A DNA stretch of 63,077 nucleotides, from the NCBI GenBank assembly GCA_030692365.1, contig JAUYCC010000037.1, positions 1-63,077 of the forward strand. The letters run 5' to 3'. Positions within the stretch are counted from its first letter, which is position 1, and each line of letters begins with the position of its first letter. The notes under the pieces are model-generated. The model saw only the letters and a program-made list of their open reading frames with translations, had not been told where the DNA came from and searched no databases. Source of the DNA: Pelolinea sp. (GTDB lineage: Bacteria > Chloroflexota > Anaerolineae > Anaerolineales > Anaerolineaceae). A program made the translations under genes and the position numbers. Shown here piece after piece: positions 34,221-42,354 of this stretch.

Positions 34221-36021
34221 TGGGGCTCTCCATCTTTTCTTTCATACGCGCCATCTCGCTGTCAATTTCGTCTATTAAAAATTGAAGCCTTTCCACCGCC
34301 CTGGAAAGCGGAATTTCTTTCATTCTGGCAATCCTCTGCAGAACGACCGCGTTCTCAATCTCGGCCAGGCTGACGCCATTCCGCAGCGCGTCTTGCGCGG
34401 CATCATGGAAATGAAGGATGACTTTCAGCATCCAGTAGGATTTCTCAAGCGGGCAGAAGGAATCCACATCATGGATGGCGGACTGCTGCAGCAGGTCTTC
34501 GCGCAAGATCCTCGAAATCAGCAGGATTTCCCTCTCCAGTTCCGAAAGCGCGTCCTGTCCGATCAATTGAACCACCTGCTGCAGTTCGTGCTCCCTGCCC
34601 AAGATGTTCTGCGTGGCGCTCTTCACCGCCGTATAATCATCTGCAATTTCCTCGATATACCAGCGTGACAGGTCCACCAGCGAAAAACTTTTGGTCCAGT
34701 TGATAGCCGGGAAGTGGCGCCGGCGGGATAGCTCATAATCCAGCGCCCAGAAGACACCCGCAATGCGCATGCTGCTCTGGGTGATGGGGTCTGAAAAGTC
34801 GCCGCCGGGAGGGGAAACGGCGCCCACCAGTGAAATAGACCCATCCCGCTTGGGTTGGCCTTCTTTATCCGTTCCACTGCCGAGGCAGCTCACATGCCCG
34901 GCCCTTTCATAAAACTCCGCCAGGCGGGAGGACAGATACGCGGGATAGCCTTCCTCACCGGGGATCTCTTCCAGGCGGCTTGAGACTTCACGCAGAGCTT
35001 CACCCCAGCGCGAAGTGGAATCCGCCAACAGCATAACGTCGTAACCCATGTCTCGGTAATACTCGGCGATGGTGATGCCCATATAAATGCTCGCCTCACG
35101 CGCGGCTACCGGCATGTTGGAGGTATTTGCAATCAACACGGTTCGGTTGATTAAAGGAATGCCGGATGACCGGTCTTCCAGTTTGGGCAGTTCGCTCAGC
35201 ACTTCCGCCATTTCATTCCCGCGTTCACCGCAGCCCACATAGACCACAATATCCACATCCGACCAGCGCGCCAGGGACTGCTGGATAACTGTCTTGCCGG
35301 TGCCAAAGCCGCCCGGGATGATGGCGGAACCGCCCTTGGGGATGGGGAAGAGCAGGTCGATGATGCGCTTTCCGGTGACCAGTGGTTCATTCAAGTCCAG
35401 GCGGGATTTAAAGGGGCGCGGTAGACGCACCGGCCAGCGGTGCGCGAGTGGCACTTTTATCTGCTCCCCAGTTTCTGTCTCAACCACCGCGGCGTGTCCC
35501 CGGATGGACAACTCGCCTGATCTAACCTCCATAACCTTGCCTGCAACTCCTGCAGGCACCATCACGCGGTGTATGATGCTGGCAGTTTCAGGGATTTCAC
35601 CCAAAATGCTGCCCGGTCGGACAATATCACCGATTTTGACAATCGGCGTAAATTCCCATAATTTGCTTTCATCCAACGGGGATTCGCTTACTCCCCGCCC
35701 GAGAAAACCGCCTTCCTTTTGCGCCAGAGTAGTCAGCGGGCGCTGCAGCCCGTCGAAGATCTGCCCCATCAGCCCGGGTCCCAGGTAGGCAACCAGCGGC
35801 TCACCGGTGTTAAAGATGGGTTCGCCCATCCGCAGTCCGGAGGTATCTTCATACACCTGAATGGTCACCTGGTTGGAATTCAGGCGGATCACCTCACCCA
35901 CCAGCCGTTCATCGCCCACCATCACCATGTCATACAGGCGGATATCGCCCATCCCCACAGCACCCACCACCGGTCCCGCGATGCGATTAATTTTTCCGCT
36001 GATCTCAGCCTTTTGTTCCAT
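34213..36021 (-). CDS. atpA: V/A-type ATPase catalytic subunit A
   Basis: The 602-residue protein is the catalytic A subunit. [20 protein letters not shown] is the Walker A loop (around residue 235). The non-homologous insertion typical of V/A subunits lies at about 120-200 ([13 protein letters not shown]), and [16 protein letters not shown] is the Walker B and catalytic region. An upstream in-frame extension to 36060 exists, but AAGGTGAG before the ATG at 36021 and the [19 protein letters not shown] start fit the family. The start overlaps atpF by 17 bases. Confidence 0.96.
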   Translation of the reverse strand: MEQKAEISGKINRIAGPVVGAVGMGDIRLYDMVMVGDERLVGEVIRLNSNQVTIQVYEDTSGLRMGEPIFNTGEPLVAYLGPGLMGQIFDGLQRPLTTLAQKEGGFLGRGVSESPLDESKLWEFTPIVKIGDIVRPGSILGEIPETASIIHRVMVPAGVAGKVMEVRSGELSIRGHAAVVETETGEQIKVPLAHRWPVRLPRPFKSRLDLNEPLVTGKRIIDLLFPIPKGGSAIIPGGFGTGKTVIQQSLARWSDVDIVVYVGCGERGNEMAEVLSELPKLEDRSSGIPLINRTVLIANTSNMPVAAREASIYMGITIAEYYRDMGYDVMLLADSTSRWGEALREVSSRLEEIPGEEGYPAYLSSRLAEFYERAGHVSCLGSGTDKEGQPKRDGSISLVGAVSPPGGDFSDPITQSSMRIAGVFWALDYELSRRRHFPAINWTKSFSLVDLSRWYIEEIADDYTAVKSATQNILGREHELQQVVQLIGQDALSELEREILLISRILREDLLQQSAIHDVDSFCPLEKSYWMLKVILHFHDAAQDALRNGVSLAEIENAVVLQRIARMKEIPLSRAVERLQFLIDEIDSEMARMKEKMESPNA

Positions 36022-36355
36022 CCATCTCACCTTTAAATCTGATTTGCACGCCAGTGGCATGCCTGATCATGTCATAAATGCTTTGCTTGTGTGAAGCCCC
36101 GGCGTCCGAAATCGGTCCGTCCGGTATGGTCACCAAGTGCATGTCATTGGAAGCGTACATCCGCTTGACTAAAACCTTGTCAAGCTGCGAGAACAGGCCA
36201 TCGTCAATCGCCAGCAGGATCTGTTCTTTTTTGTTTAACCACGCGGTGATAATGCGGTGTACTGTTTCAATATCATCCACGCCGATCGCGTCCACGCCCG
36301 CCAGCTTAAAGCCATGCGCCTGGTCTTTCCGGGTAATTACGACCATTTTGTTCAT
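36005..36355 (-). CDS. atpF: V/A-type ATPase subunit F
   Basis: The 116-residue protein has the Rossmann-like fold of subunit F, part of the central stalk that binds subunit D. MVVITRKDQAHGFKLAGVDAI is the family N-terminus and EQILLAIDDGLFSQLD follows the second strand. Its first codons overlap the atpC end by four bases, and its last codons overlap the atpA start. Confidence 0.9.
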   Translation of the reverse strand: MNKMVVITRKDQAHGFKLAGVDAIGVDDIETVHRIITAWLNKKEQILLAIDDGLFSQLDKVLVKRMYASNDMHLVTIPDGPISDAGASHKQSIYDMIRHATGVQIRFKGEMDGTKG

Positions 36356-37407
36356 TGAATTCTCACAAGGTTATCCTTGATATAACGCGCCTCAAAACCG
36401 GAAGAGATTCCTTTGCCTATCCACCTTAAGTTGCGAATTTCAATTCTCTTCCTGCCGTAATATCCTAACGGAACACCGATACCCAAAGGGTAAAGCCTTG
36501 GCAGTTTGACCAACCAATTAAGCATATATATCCGCATCTGGTTTTCAAACTCACTTAAGTGCCGGCTTTCGGCGTAGTAACCCAGGCCCCTCTTTAAATA
36601 AACGCTGTATTTTGTAGTGAGAAGCGGCCGGATAACTTCTTCAACCGAACCGGATTTGGATAATTTAAGCAGTACTTTATGCGAAATATTACCCTGTGCG
36701 ATTAAAAACTCTTTAATATTCGAATTTTCAAAACCATCAGGTGAATTCACCATGCGCAGGATCGTGTTTAAGTTCGTGATGTCCGCCTCAATGGCGTAAA
36801 ACTCCTGCAGCAGCAGGATGTTTTCAGAACTGCCTTTCAATAATTCTTTTATCTTATGAAAATACCATTTTTCCAGAACCAAATTAATTTCGGATGAACT
36901 CAGCGGTTCCTTTTCGGTTCGCAGCTTCATCAAAACCTGGGCAGCCGGCAGTTGATAAACAACCATTTTGTTCACCGCGTCATCCAGGTTTTTTGCCTTG
37001 GCAAGCTCATTAAGATAAGCGAGGGGTATTGTCCCCAAAGACAGGAAGGAATCTTCCATCTCATCCAACGGAATCTCATGCGTTAGTCCGCGCACGATGG
37101 TTTTCAAATTTAAAAGGTCATCACGCATAAAGATAATTCTTACCAGCTTGGCTTCAGCATCCTGATAGAAACGGTTCAGATCAGCTGCTATATTTACCAA
37201 TTCCATGCGCATGGCTTGGGAAAGGCAGGAGTAACCGTGCGCGTAAGTCAACGCGGTCTCAATGGATTCTTTATAGGGGGTTTTGGTCAATGCGGATAAA
37301 AAACTGTCAATGCTGGTTAAATCAGCCAAGGATTCCATCTTTTCAAAGGGTTGAATGTTGGAAAGCCGGGCGCGCAAGCGGGTATTGCCATAATCAAAGA
37401 GGGCCAT
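36352..37407 (-). CDS. atpC: V/A-type ATPase subunit C
   Basis: The 351-residue, largely helical protein is subunit C (d), which links the central stalk to the membrane ring. GNTRLRARLSNIQPFEKMESLADL opens it, and the EIRNLRWIGKGISSGFEARYIKDNLVR block near the C-terminus matches the family ending. It sits between atpE and atpF in the standard order. The sequence is less conserved than that of A and B, so the call leans partly on operon position. Confidence 0.9.
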   Translation of the reverse strand: MALFDYGNTRLRARLSNIQPFEKMESLADLTSIDSFLSALTKTPYKESIETALTYAHGYSCLSQAMRMELVNIAADLNRFYQDAEAKLVRIIFMRDDLLNLKTIVRGLTHEIPLDEMEDSFLSLGTIPLAYLNELAKAKNLDDAVNKMVVYQLPAAQVLMKLRTEKEPLSSSEINLVLEKWYFHKIKELLKGSSENILLLQEFYAIEADITNLNTILRMVNSPDGFENSNIKEFLIAQGNISHKVLLKLSKSGSVEEVIRPLLTTKYSVYLKRGLGYYAESRHLSEFENQMRIYMLNWLVKLPRLYPLGIGVPLGYYGRKRIEIRNLRWIGKGISSGFEARYIKDNLVRIQ

Positions 37408-37409
37408 AC

Positions 37410-38021
37410 CTAAACGGAAGTGCTTTTCCCCTCGAAGAAAATGGATAACTTCTGCTGCAAAGCTGCGCCGGCATGCTCAAAGCGCGATTCAATGGTGTTC
37501 TTTACGCTCACCAGTTGGTCCTCGGTTTCAGCCACGCTGCCGCCGGAACACTGGATATCAAATTTTAATTCCATCGGCAACTTAACCTTTTTCTGGAGTT
37601 CTGCCGCCGCAGCGTTATCCAATTCATCAAAATGGATAATGGCGCTCTGGCCTTCCAGTAATGAAGGCTGGAGCGCTTTCAACGTTTCGTCAACCAGTTG
37701 GCTGAGAATAAGCGGATAGTTCTTTCTTTCGCGGATACGGCCAAGGGTGTGCTTCACTTTTTCCAGCACTTCCCCAATCAGCACCTGGCGGGCATCCGCG
37801 CGGATCTGCAGTGAGCGCACAACGGCCTGTTGTTCAATCAAAGCCTGTTCACGGTTCAGGCGCGCGCGCCCATCTAAAAGGATTCTGTTTTCCTGTTCGC
37901 CGGCTTCCTGCCGCGCTTTCAGGTTGATCTGGCTGACCTGAAATTTCGCGTCTTCTTCAATTTGTTTGATCTGCTGCTTGCCGGCGCTTTCAATGCCATC
38001 CAGGATGGCTTGAAGGTCCAT
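37410..38021 (-). CDS. atpE: V/A-type ATPase subunit E
   Basis: The 203-residue protein is the peripheral stalk subunit E. An N-terminal coiled coil (about 1-90, rich in Gln, Glu, Lys and Arg) is followed by a compact C-terminal domain that caps the head. It lies two bases upstream of atpC. Together with the G/H-type subunit at 40183 it would form the stator. Confidence 0.88.
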   Translation of the reverse strand: MDLQAILDGIESAGKQQIKQIEEDAKFQVSQINLKARQEAGEQENRILLDGRARLNREQALIEQQAVVRSLQIRADARQVLIGEVLEKVKHTLGRIRERKNYPLILSQLVDETLKALQPSLLEGQSAIIHFDELDNAAAAELQKKVKLPMELKFDIQCSGGSVAETEDQLVSVKNTIESRFEHAGAALQQKLSIFFEGKSTSV

Positions 38022-38024
38022 GCT

Positions 38025-38240
38025 TTATCCTCCAAGAAGGATAATAGCAGCCACCGCGAACCCGAGGATAACCAGGGTTTCAGGGATGGCTACCAGGATG
38101 ATGATTGAGCCGATCAGTTCGGGTTTTTCCGAGAGGGCGCCAACACCGGCGGAACCGATCGCCCGCTGCGCCATTGCGGTGGCGAAGGCAGGGACACTGA
38201 TGGCTATCGCAGCCGCTAACGCAATAATTGCTTTTTCCAT
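38025..38240 (-). CDS. atpK: V/A-type ATPase membrane ring subunit K (proteolipid)
   Basis: The 71-residue protein is a single two-helix hairpin of the ion-conducting ring. Glu54 in VAIPETLVILG is the ion carrier. The GSAGVGALSEKPEL loop joins the helices. The Na+-binding signature of some proteolipids is not obvious, so protons are the more likely coupling ion, though this is an inference. Confidence 0.93.
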   Translation of the reverse strand: MEKAIIALAAAIAISVPAFATAMAQRAIGSAGVGALSEKPELIGSIIILVAIPETLVILGFAVAAIILLGG

Positions 38241-38257
38241 GATTAAATCTCCTTAAC

Positions 38258-39409
38258 TCACTTTAATTTTGAACCTGAATTTTTTCCTGCCGCCAGAACC
38301 CGTTTGCGGAAGGGCAAGAAAGAGGATTGGCCTCCTTCATAGAACTTTCTGAAAAACTCAACATACTGCAGGCGAAGGCTCTGAATGGTGGGGCTGAGCA
38401 TACCCATCACCAGGTTCAGCGCGTGGATCACAATCGCAATGAGGATACCCACGAACACGCTGCCTACCATGCTCCCCATGTCATTCGCGACCTTGGCAAG
38501 GAAAACCGAAGCCAGTCCCAGCGCAGCAATCCTTAGATAGGAGAGGACATTCCCGATAACCCCCACAAATTCAATCGGACCCAGGAAGAAACCAATTTTC
38601 CCCATTGAAAGCGCCAGGGTCACCATCCCGACAGCCAGAACAACCCAGCTCAAAGTGGTGTACCCATGTGGCAGGTTGGACGTTAATGAGGCTGCCAGGA
38701 AGACAATACCCACAAGGCCGATGGCCATGCCCAGGCGTTCAAACGCTTCACTGCGGCTGCGGTGCACCAATGCGTTCCACACGCCGATGGTCAGCCCGAG
38801 CAGGATATGCGCAACGCCAACTGCCAAAGCCATGACCATCAGTGTTTTAATGCTGCTGGGTTCTGAACGGCTGAACCAGAGCGGCTTAAGCCCGATTTTT
38901 TTGCCCAGCGTTCCGAAGTATTCCCCATAAAGCACACCAAACAGAACAGACCAGATTGAGCTTATCCTTAATGCCTTGAGAAAGTCCCCGAATAAGCCTT
39001 TCATCGGTTTGCGCAATATGATGACCGAAAGCAGGAACATCAGCACGCCATAGCCCACATCGCCGACCATCATGCCAAAAAACCACGGCATGAAGATGGC
39101 AACCAGTGTGCTTGGGTCAATGTCTGTATATTTTGGCACCGCGCGCATTTTGACAAAATCTTCAAAAGGCGACAGCACTTCCGGGTTGCGGGTGGCAACC
39201 GGGATCTTTTCTGCCAGCGATTCGGGGACATCGATGACGTTAAGCAGAACCTTTTTTCCAAACCCTTTTTTAAGAATATCTTCAAGTGAACCCAGGTCCT
39301 CAAGCGGCACCCATCCAAATATTGTGAAGGTATATTCCGTCTCGCCAACTTTGGTGAAGGCGTCAAACTCATCCAGCCGGTCCTTGCACACCAGTTGCCA
39401 GGTTTTCAA
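38258..39409 (-). CDS. atpI: V/A-type ATPase subunit I, C-terminal membrane part (interrupted gene)
   Basis: This 383-residue frame covers the membrane half of subunit I (the a subunit). It contains FMPWFFGMMVGDVGYGVLMF, GLFGDFLKALRISSIWSVLFGVLYGEYFG over two helices, and NVLSYLRIAALGLASVFLAKVAN with the essential Arg. It is in the same reading frame as the N-terminal part at 39419-40186. Only TGA CTG AAA AAG separates them, and the apparent start TTG has no ribosome site. One intact protein of 642 residues would result if the TGA were a sense codon. The normal family length is about 640-660. Confidence 0.9.
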   Translation of the reverse strand: MKTWQLVCKDRLDEFDAFTKVGETEYTFTIFGWVPLEDLGSLEDILKKGFGKKVLLNVIDVPESLAEKIPVATRNPEVLSPFEDFVKMRAVPKYTDIDPSTLVAIFMPWFFGMMVGDVGYGVLMFLLSVIILRKPMKGLFGDFLKALRISSIWSVLFGVLYGEYFGTLGKKIGLKPLWFSRSEPSSIKTLMVMALAVGVAHILLGLTIGVWNALVHRSRSEAFERLGMAIGLVGIVFLAASLTSNLPHGYTTLSWVVLAVGMVTLALSMGKIGFFLGPIEFVGVIGNVLSYLRIAALGLASVFLAKVANDMGSMVGSVFVGILIAIVIHALNLVMGMLSPTIQSLRLQYVEFFRKFYEGGQSSFLPFRKRVLAAGKNSGSKLK

Positions 39410-39418
39410 CTTTTTCAG

Positions 39419-39421
39419 TCA
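39419..39421 (-). other. In-frame TGA interrupting subunit I
   Basis: The minus strand reads GCA GAG ACC TGA CTG AAA AAG TTG. No frame change is needed to continue into the membrane domain. TGA followed by C is the leakiest stop context in general. A point mutation, sequencing error or read-through are all possible. Confidence 0.85.
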
Positions 39422-40186
39422 GGTCTCTGCCATGCGTTTAAAGCGGTTGTCAATCTCATCCAGTTCCTGATGGTTCAGCTCAATTTTCTTTTCAATGTGC
39501 GACAGCGCCTCATCGGTGGATAAATACGCGTATTCTTCCGGCAAGATAAGCTGCGTAACCTTTTCATTTTTCATGAAGGTCTCAACCTGAGACATCATTT
39601 CAAAAGGAAAAATGCCGATCACAGCAGTAGTGGCTTCGCCAACCTTGACCGAGATCATCTCAAATTTGCCCTTGGTCAGCAGCCTCAATTGCTGCGCCAG
39701 CAGGTTTATTTCGCTCATCTGGGAGGAATGGACCAAAGCCCGCAGGGAGGCATTGCCCGATTTTCTTGATGATTCAGGCATCACCGGGGCAATCACCCGC
39801 AGCATATCGTTGTATTTGGACAAGGACACCAGTTCATCCTGCAGCGTCTTGCGCTGGTTGTTCAGGTATTGCACCTGAGAGGTAAGTTCGGCCACCCTGG
39901 TTTTGATGGTGACAAAACCTTCTTCCGCAGAAAGTGAAACTTCATCCCTTGATTTTTTGAGCCTTGAAAACAGTTCAATCAAGCCATTGATGCCGGCAAT
40001 CAGCAGGGTTACTTCTTCCTGCCGGCTTCTCAGGCTTTCAGAAATTTCCAGCGGCTGGATTAATGCGTCTGGCACTTCGCGCACATCATCGATTTGAAGC
40101 TGGCCGAAATTATGCAAAACAGGGATCACCCTGTCAAGGGAATCCTTCATCCCCCAAATTTGGACACGCGCCATCTTTAAAATCAT
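39419..40186 (-). CDS. atpI: V/A-type ATPase subunit I, N-terminal cytoplasmic part (interrupted gene)
   Basis: This 255-residue frame is the cytoplasmic half of subunit I, which anchors the peripheral stalks. It begins MILKMARVQIWGMKDSLDRVIPVLHNFG and includes coiled-coil segments near 75-130 and 225-255. It stops at TGA (39419-39421) in the middle of the second coiled coil, and translation in the same frame continues as LKKLKTWQLV into the membrane half. It overlaps the upstream G/H-type gene by four bases (ATGA). A truncated product would lack every membrane helix. Confidence 0.9.
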   Translation of the reverse strand: MILKMARVQIWGMKDSLDRVIPVLHNFGQLQIDDVREVPDALIQPLEISESLRSRQEEVTLLIAGINGLIELFSRLKKSRDEVSLSAEEGFVTIKTRVAELTSQVQYLNNQRKTLQDELVSLSKYNDMLRVIAPVMPESSRKSGNASLRALVHSSQMSEINLLAQQLRLLTKGKFEMISVKVGEATTAVIGIFPFEMMSQVETFMKNEKVTQLILPEEYAYLSTDEALSHIEKKIELNHQELDEIDNRFKRMAET

Positions 40187-40551
40187 TTTCGCTCCTGGTT
40201 CTGTCCGAGCAGGAAGTTCATAACAGTGTCCACGGCCTCATCCAGGTATTGCCTGCCGTGCACGATGCTTTTTTCAGCTTCAGCCTGGGCTACCGTGACC
40301 GTTTTTTCGGCAGCCTCGCGCGCGCTTTTCACACCTTCCTCAAAAGCAATGTCGCGCTTCGCGCGCGCGTCCGCCAGGATCTGGTTCTTAATTTTCACAA
40401 GGTCGCTTTGGGCGGACGTGATGACCTTATCCGCTTTTTCTTTAGCGGTGGAAATCCGTTCCGCGACATCTATTTCGGCAGTCAAAATCTTTTCCAGCGC
40501 GAGCTGGGGATTGGATTGGTTTACTTCAACAGTCAAGGATTCTTGCTTCAT
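40183..40551 (-). CDS. V/A-type ATPase peripheral stalk subunit G/H
   Basis: The 122-residue protein is a long charged coiled coil (heptads across about 20-110, with DVAERISTAKEKADKVITSA and KRDIAFEEGVKSAREAAEKT). It is like subunit G/H of bacterial V/A ATPases, which pairs with subunit E. It is first in the operon, just upstream of subunit I, as in the Thermus-type order. The frame extends to a GTG at 40563; the ATG at 40551 (MKQES) is preferred, though neither has a strong ribosome site. Confidence 0.85.
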   Translation of the reverse strand: MKQESLTVEVNQSNPQLALEKILTAEIDVAERISTAKEKADKVITSAQSDLVKIKNQILADARAKRDIAFEEGVKSAREAAEKTVTVAQAEAEKSIVHGRQYLDEAVDTVMNFLLGQNQERK

Positions 40552-40586
40552 AATATCAGCCACTATTTATATTTTAAAGACTTTTT

Positions 40587-40615
40587 ATCGTAATCCTCTT
40601 GATTAAAAAAGTCAA
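40587..40615 (-). promoter_or_regulatory. Promoter of the V/A-type ATPase operon
   Basis: On the minus strand TTGACT (40615-40610) and TACGAT (40592-40587) are 17 bases apart. Predicted transcription starts near 40580, about 29 bases before the ATG at 40551. Confidence 0.65.
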
Positions 40616-40869
40616 TGAAAAATACGAGGGTGTTGAAAAAGACCCTGAAGGTTTACAAGCGGCGGAGAAACACAGAAAATGTTGAAAGTATCAGTCCATT
40701 TTTTGGTTTACTTCTGCTTATTGCCTTTAGGGTCTGATCTTTCAATTTGTTTTCCAACAGTTTCAATCCACTGTAAGGTTAACCTTTTTTACCTTTTTTT
40801 CGGAAGTATAATTTTTTTACTTATTAACTCACAAACCTTAAGAAGGGTTTTTACAAGGAGTCTTTAAAG
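40616..40869. promoter_or_regulatory. Divergent intergenic region between V-ATPase operon and lpd
   Basis: This stretch holds the upstream region of both divergent units. A TATAAT at 40807-40812 is a candidate -10 for lpd, but the sequence 17 bases before it is a T-run, not a -35 consensus. AAGGAG at 40855-40860 is the lpd ribosome site. A 62-codon frame inside it has no support. Confidence 0.4.
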
Positions 40870-42267
40870 ATGAATGAATATGATGTGGTTGTGGTTGGCG
40901 CCGGTCCCGGCGGGTATGTGTGCGCCATCCGCGCTTCACAAAATGGTCTGAAGACCGCCATCGTGGACAAGCAGTGGCTGGGGGGAGTCTGCCTGAACGT
41001 GGGCTGCATTCCTTCCAAAGCGCTTCTCAAAAACGCCGAACTGGCTCATACGCTTCGCGAAAGAGCGGCTGAATTTGGCATTTCTTTCGATAATCTAAGG
41101 CTGGACTACGGGGAAGCGGTGAAACGCAGCCGCCAGGTCTCAACCCACCTGACGCGCGGCGTGGCCTTCCTGATGAAGAAGAACAACATTGATGTTTACA
41201 TGGGGTCTGCCAAACTCGCTTCCGTTAGCCAGGTGGATGTAACCGACGCAGAGGGCGCTACCCAATCGCTGAAAGCTAAAAATATTGTTATCGCCACCGG
41301 CGCGAGTTCCTTCACGCCCCCCGCCTGGAACCTGGACGGGAAAAAGGTGCTCTCTTACTACGAGGCTATCCTGCAGGAAACCTTGCCGCAATCCGTGGTT
41401 ATCATCGGCGCGGGCGCCATTGGCGTGGAATTTTCAACCATCTGGAGCTCCTACGGCACCAAAGTGACGCTTGTTGAAATGCTGCCGCAGGTGCTTCCGC
41501 TCGCTGATGAAGAAGTCAGTGCGGAACTGACCAAAGCCTACCGCAAACGCGGGATTGATGTGCTCACCAGCCACAAGGTTGAATCGGTTGAGGTGACCGG
41601 CGCTGGCGTCAAAGTGACCGTTTCCAGCGAGGAAGGCCAGAAAGTGATTGAGGCCGAACAGGCTCTGGTTGCCATTGGGTTCCGGCCGAATTCCGCGAAC
41701 TTCGGTTTGCAGGAAGTTGGCGTGAAACTGGACGCCAAAGGTAACGTTGAAGTAGATGAGCGCATGGCCACCAATGTCCCTGAAATCTGGGCAATCGGTG
41801 ATGTGACCGGTAAGATGCTGCTGGCGCATGTGGCCTCCATTCAGGGCATCCTGTGCGCGGATGTGATGGCCAGCAAGGATGCTCAACCGATCAACTACCA
41901 GATGATCCCCAACGTCACCTTCAGCCAGCCGCAGGTAGCCTCCTTCGGTATGACCGAAGCCCAGGCCAAAGCGGCAGGATATGAGGTCAAGATCGGCCGC
42001 TTCCCGTTCTCGGCCAACGGCAAAGCGCTGGGATTGGGTGAGCCTTACGGTTTCGCCAAGATCATCAGCGACGCGAAATACGGTGAGATACTTGGAGCAC
42101 ACCTGATTGGCCCTGAAGCCTCTGAACTGCTTCCCGAAATCACACTGGCGCAGCGCATGGAAATGACCGCGCATGAGATAGCGAAGAACATCCATACCCA
42201 CCCCACACTTAGTGAGGTGTTGATGGAAGCCGCTGAAGGCGTGGACGGAAAGTCCATCCAGATCTAA
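40870..42267 (+). CDS. lpdA: Dihydrolipoyl dehydrogenase (E3)
   Basis: The 465-residue flavoenzyme reoxidises dihydrolipoamide with NAD+ in 2-oxoacid dehydrogenase or glycine cleavage complexes. It has VVVGAGPGGYVCAIRA for FAD, the redox cysteines in GGVCLNVGCIPSKALL, VVIIGAGAIGVEFSTIW for NAD, and HTHPTLSEVLMEAAEG with the catalytic His-Glu pair. No E1 or E2 genes are beside it, so it serves complexes encoded elsewhere. A terminator with a GAAA loop follows. Confidence 0.95.
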   Translation: MNEYDVVVVGAGPGGYVCAIRASQNGLKTAIVDKQWLGGVCLNVGCIPSKALLKNAELAHTLRERAAEFGISFDNLRLDYGEAVKRSRQVSTHLTRGVAFLMKKNNIDVYMGSAKLASVSQVDVTDAEGATQSLKAKNIVIATGASSFTPPAWNLDGKKVLSYYEAILQETLPQSVVIIGAGAIGVEFSTIWSSYGTKVTLVEMLPQVLPLADEEVSAELTKAYRKRGIDVLTSHKVESVEVTGAGVKVTVSSEEGQKVIEAEQALVAIGFRPNSANFGLQEVGVKLDAKGNVEVDERMATNVPEIWAIGDVTGKMLLAHVASIQGILCADVMASKDAQPINYQMIPNVTFSQPQVASFGMTEAQAKAAGYEVKIGRFPFSANGKALGLGEPYGFAKIISDAKYGEILGAHLIGPEASELLPEITLAQRMEMTAHEIAKNIHTHPTLSEVLMEAAEGVDGKSIQI

Positions 42268-42282
42268 TCACTATTTCCAACC

Positions 42283-42309
42283 GAAAAGGCGTGGAAACAC
42301 GCCTTTTTT
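42283..42309 (+). terminator. Rho-independent terminator of lpd
   Basis: Arms AAAAGGCGTG and CACGCCTTTTTT pair around a GAAA tetraloop and end in a T-run. The secA -10 (TATAAT, 42329-42334) lies twenty bases beyond. Confidence 0.9.
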
Positions 42310-42328
42310 GCCTTAAAAAGCGCTGTGC

Positions 42329-42334
42329 TATAAT
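42329..42334 (+). promoter_or_regulatory. -10 element of the secA promoter
   Basis: A perfect TATAAT lies 20 bases before the secA ATG. The matching -35 is weak and falls in the T-rich end of the lpd terminator, so the two elements are packed together. Confidence 0.5.
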
Positions 42335-42354
42335 CGCACCGGAAAGGTCAAAGG

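Noticed and set aside
37410-37719. Plus-strand frames opposite the V-ATPase genes
   Set aside because: They are antisense shadows of conserved ATPase subunits, without ribosome sites or domains.
39380-39421. Selenocysteine at the TGA in subunit I
   Set aside because: The subunit I family has no known conserved cysteine at this coiled-coil position and no hairpin resembling a bacterial SECIS was seen just after the TGA. A point change or read-through is more likely.
40679-40867. 62-codon frame upstream of lpd
   Set aside because: It is a hydrophobic, low-complexity frame in T-rich noncoding DNA with no ribosome site, and it covers the lpd promoter region.
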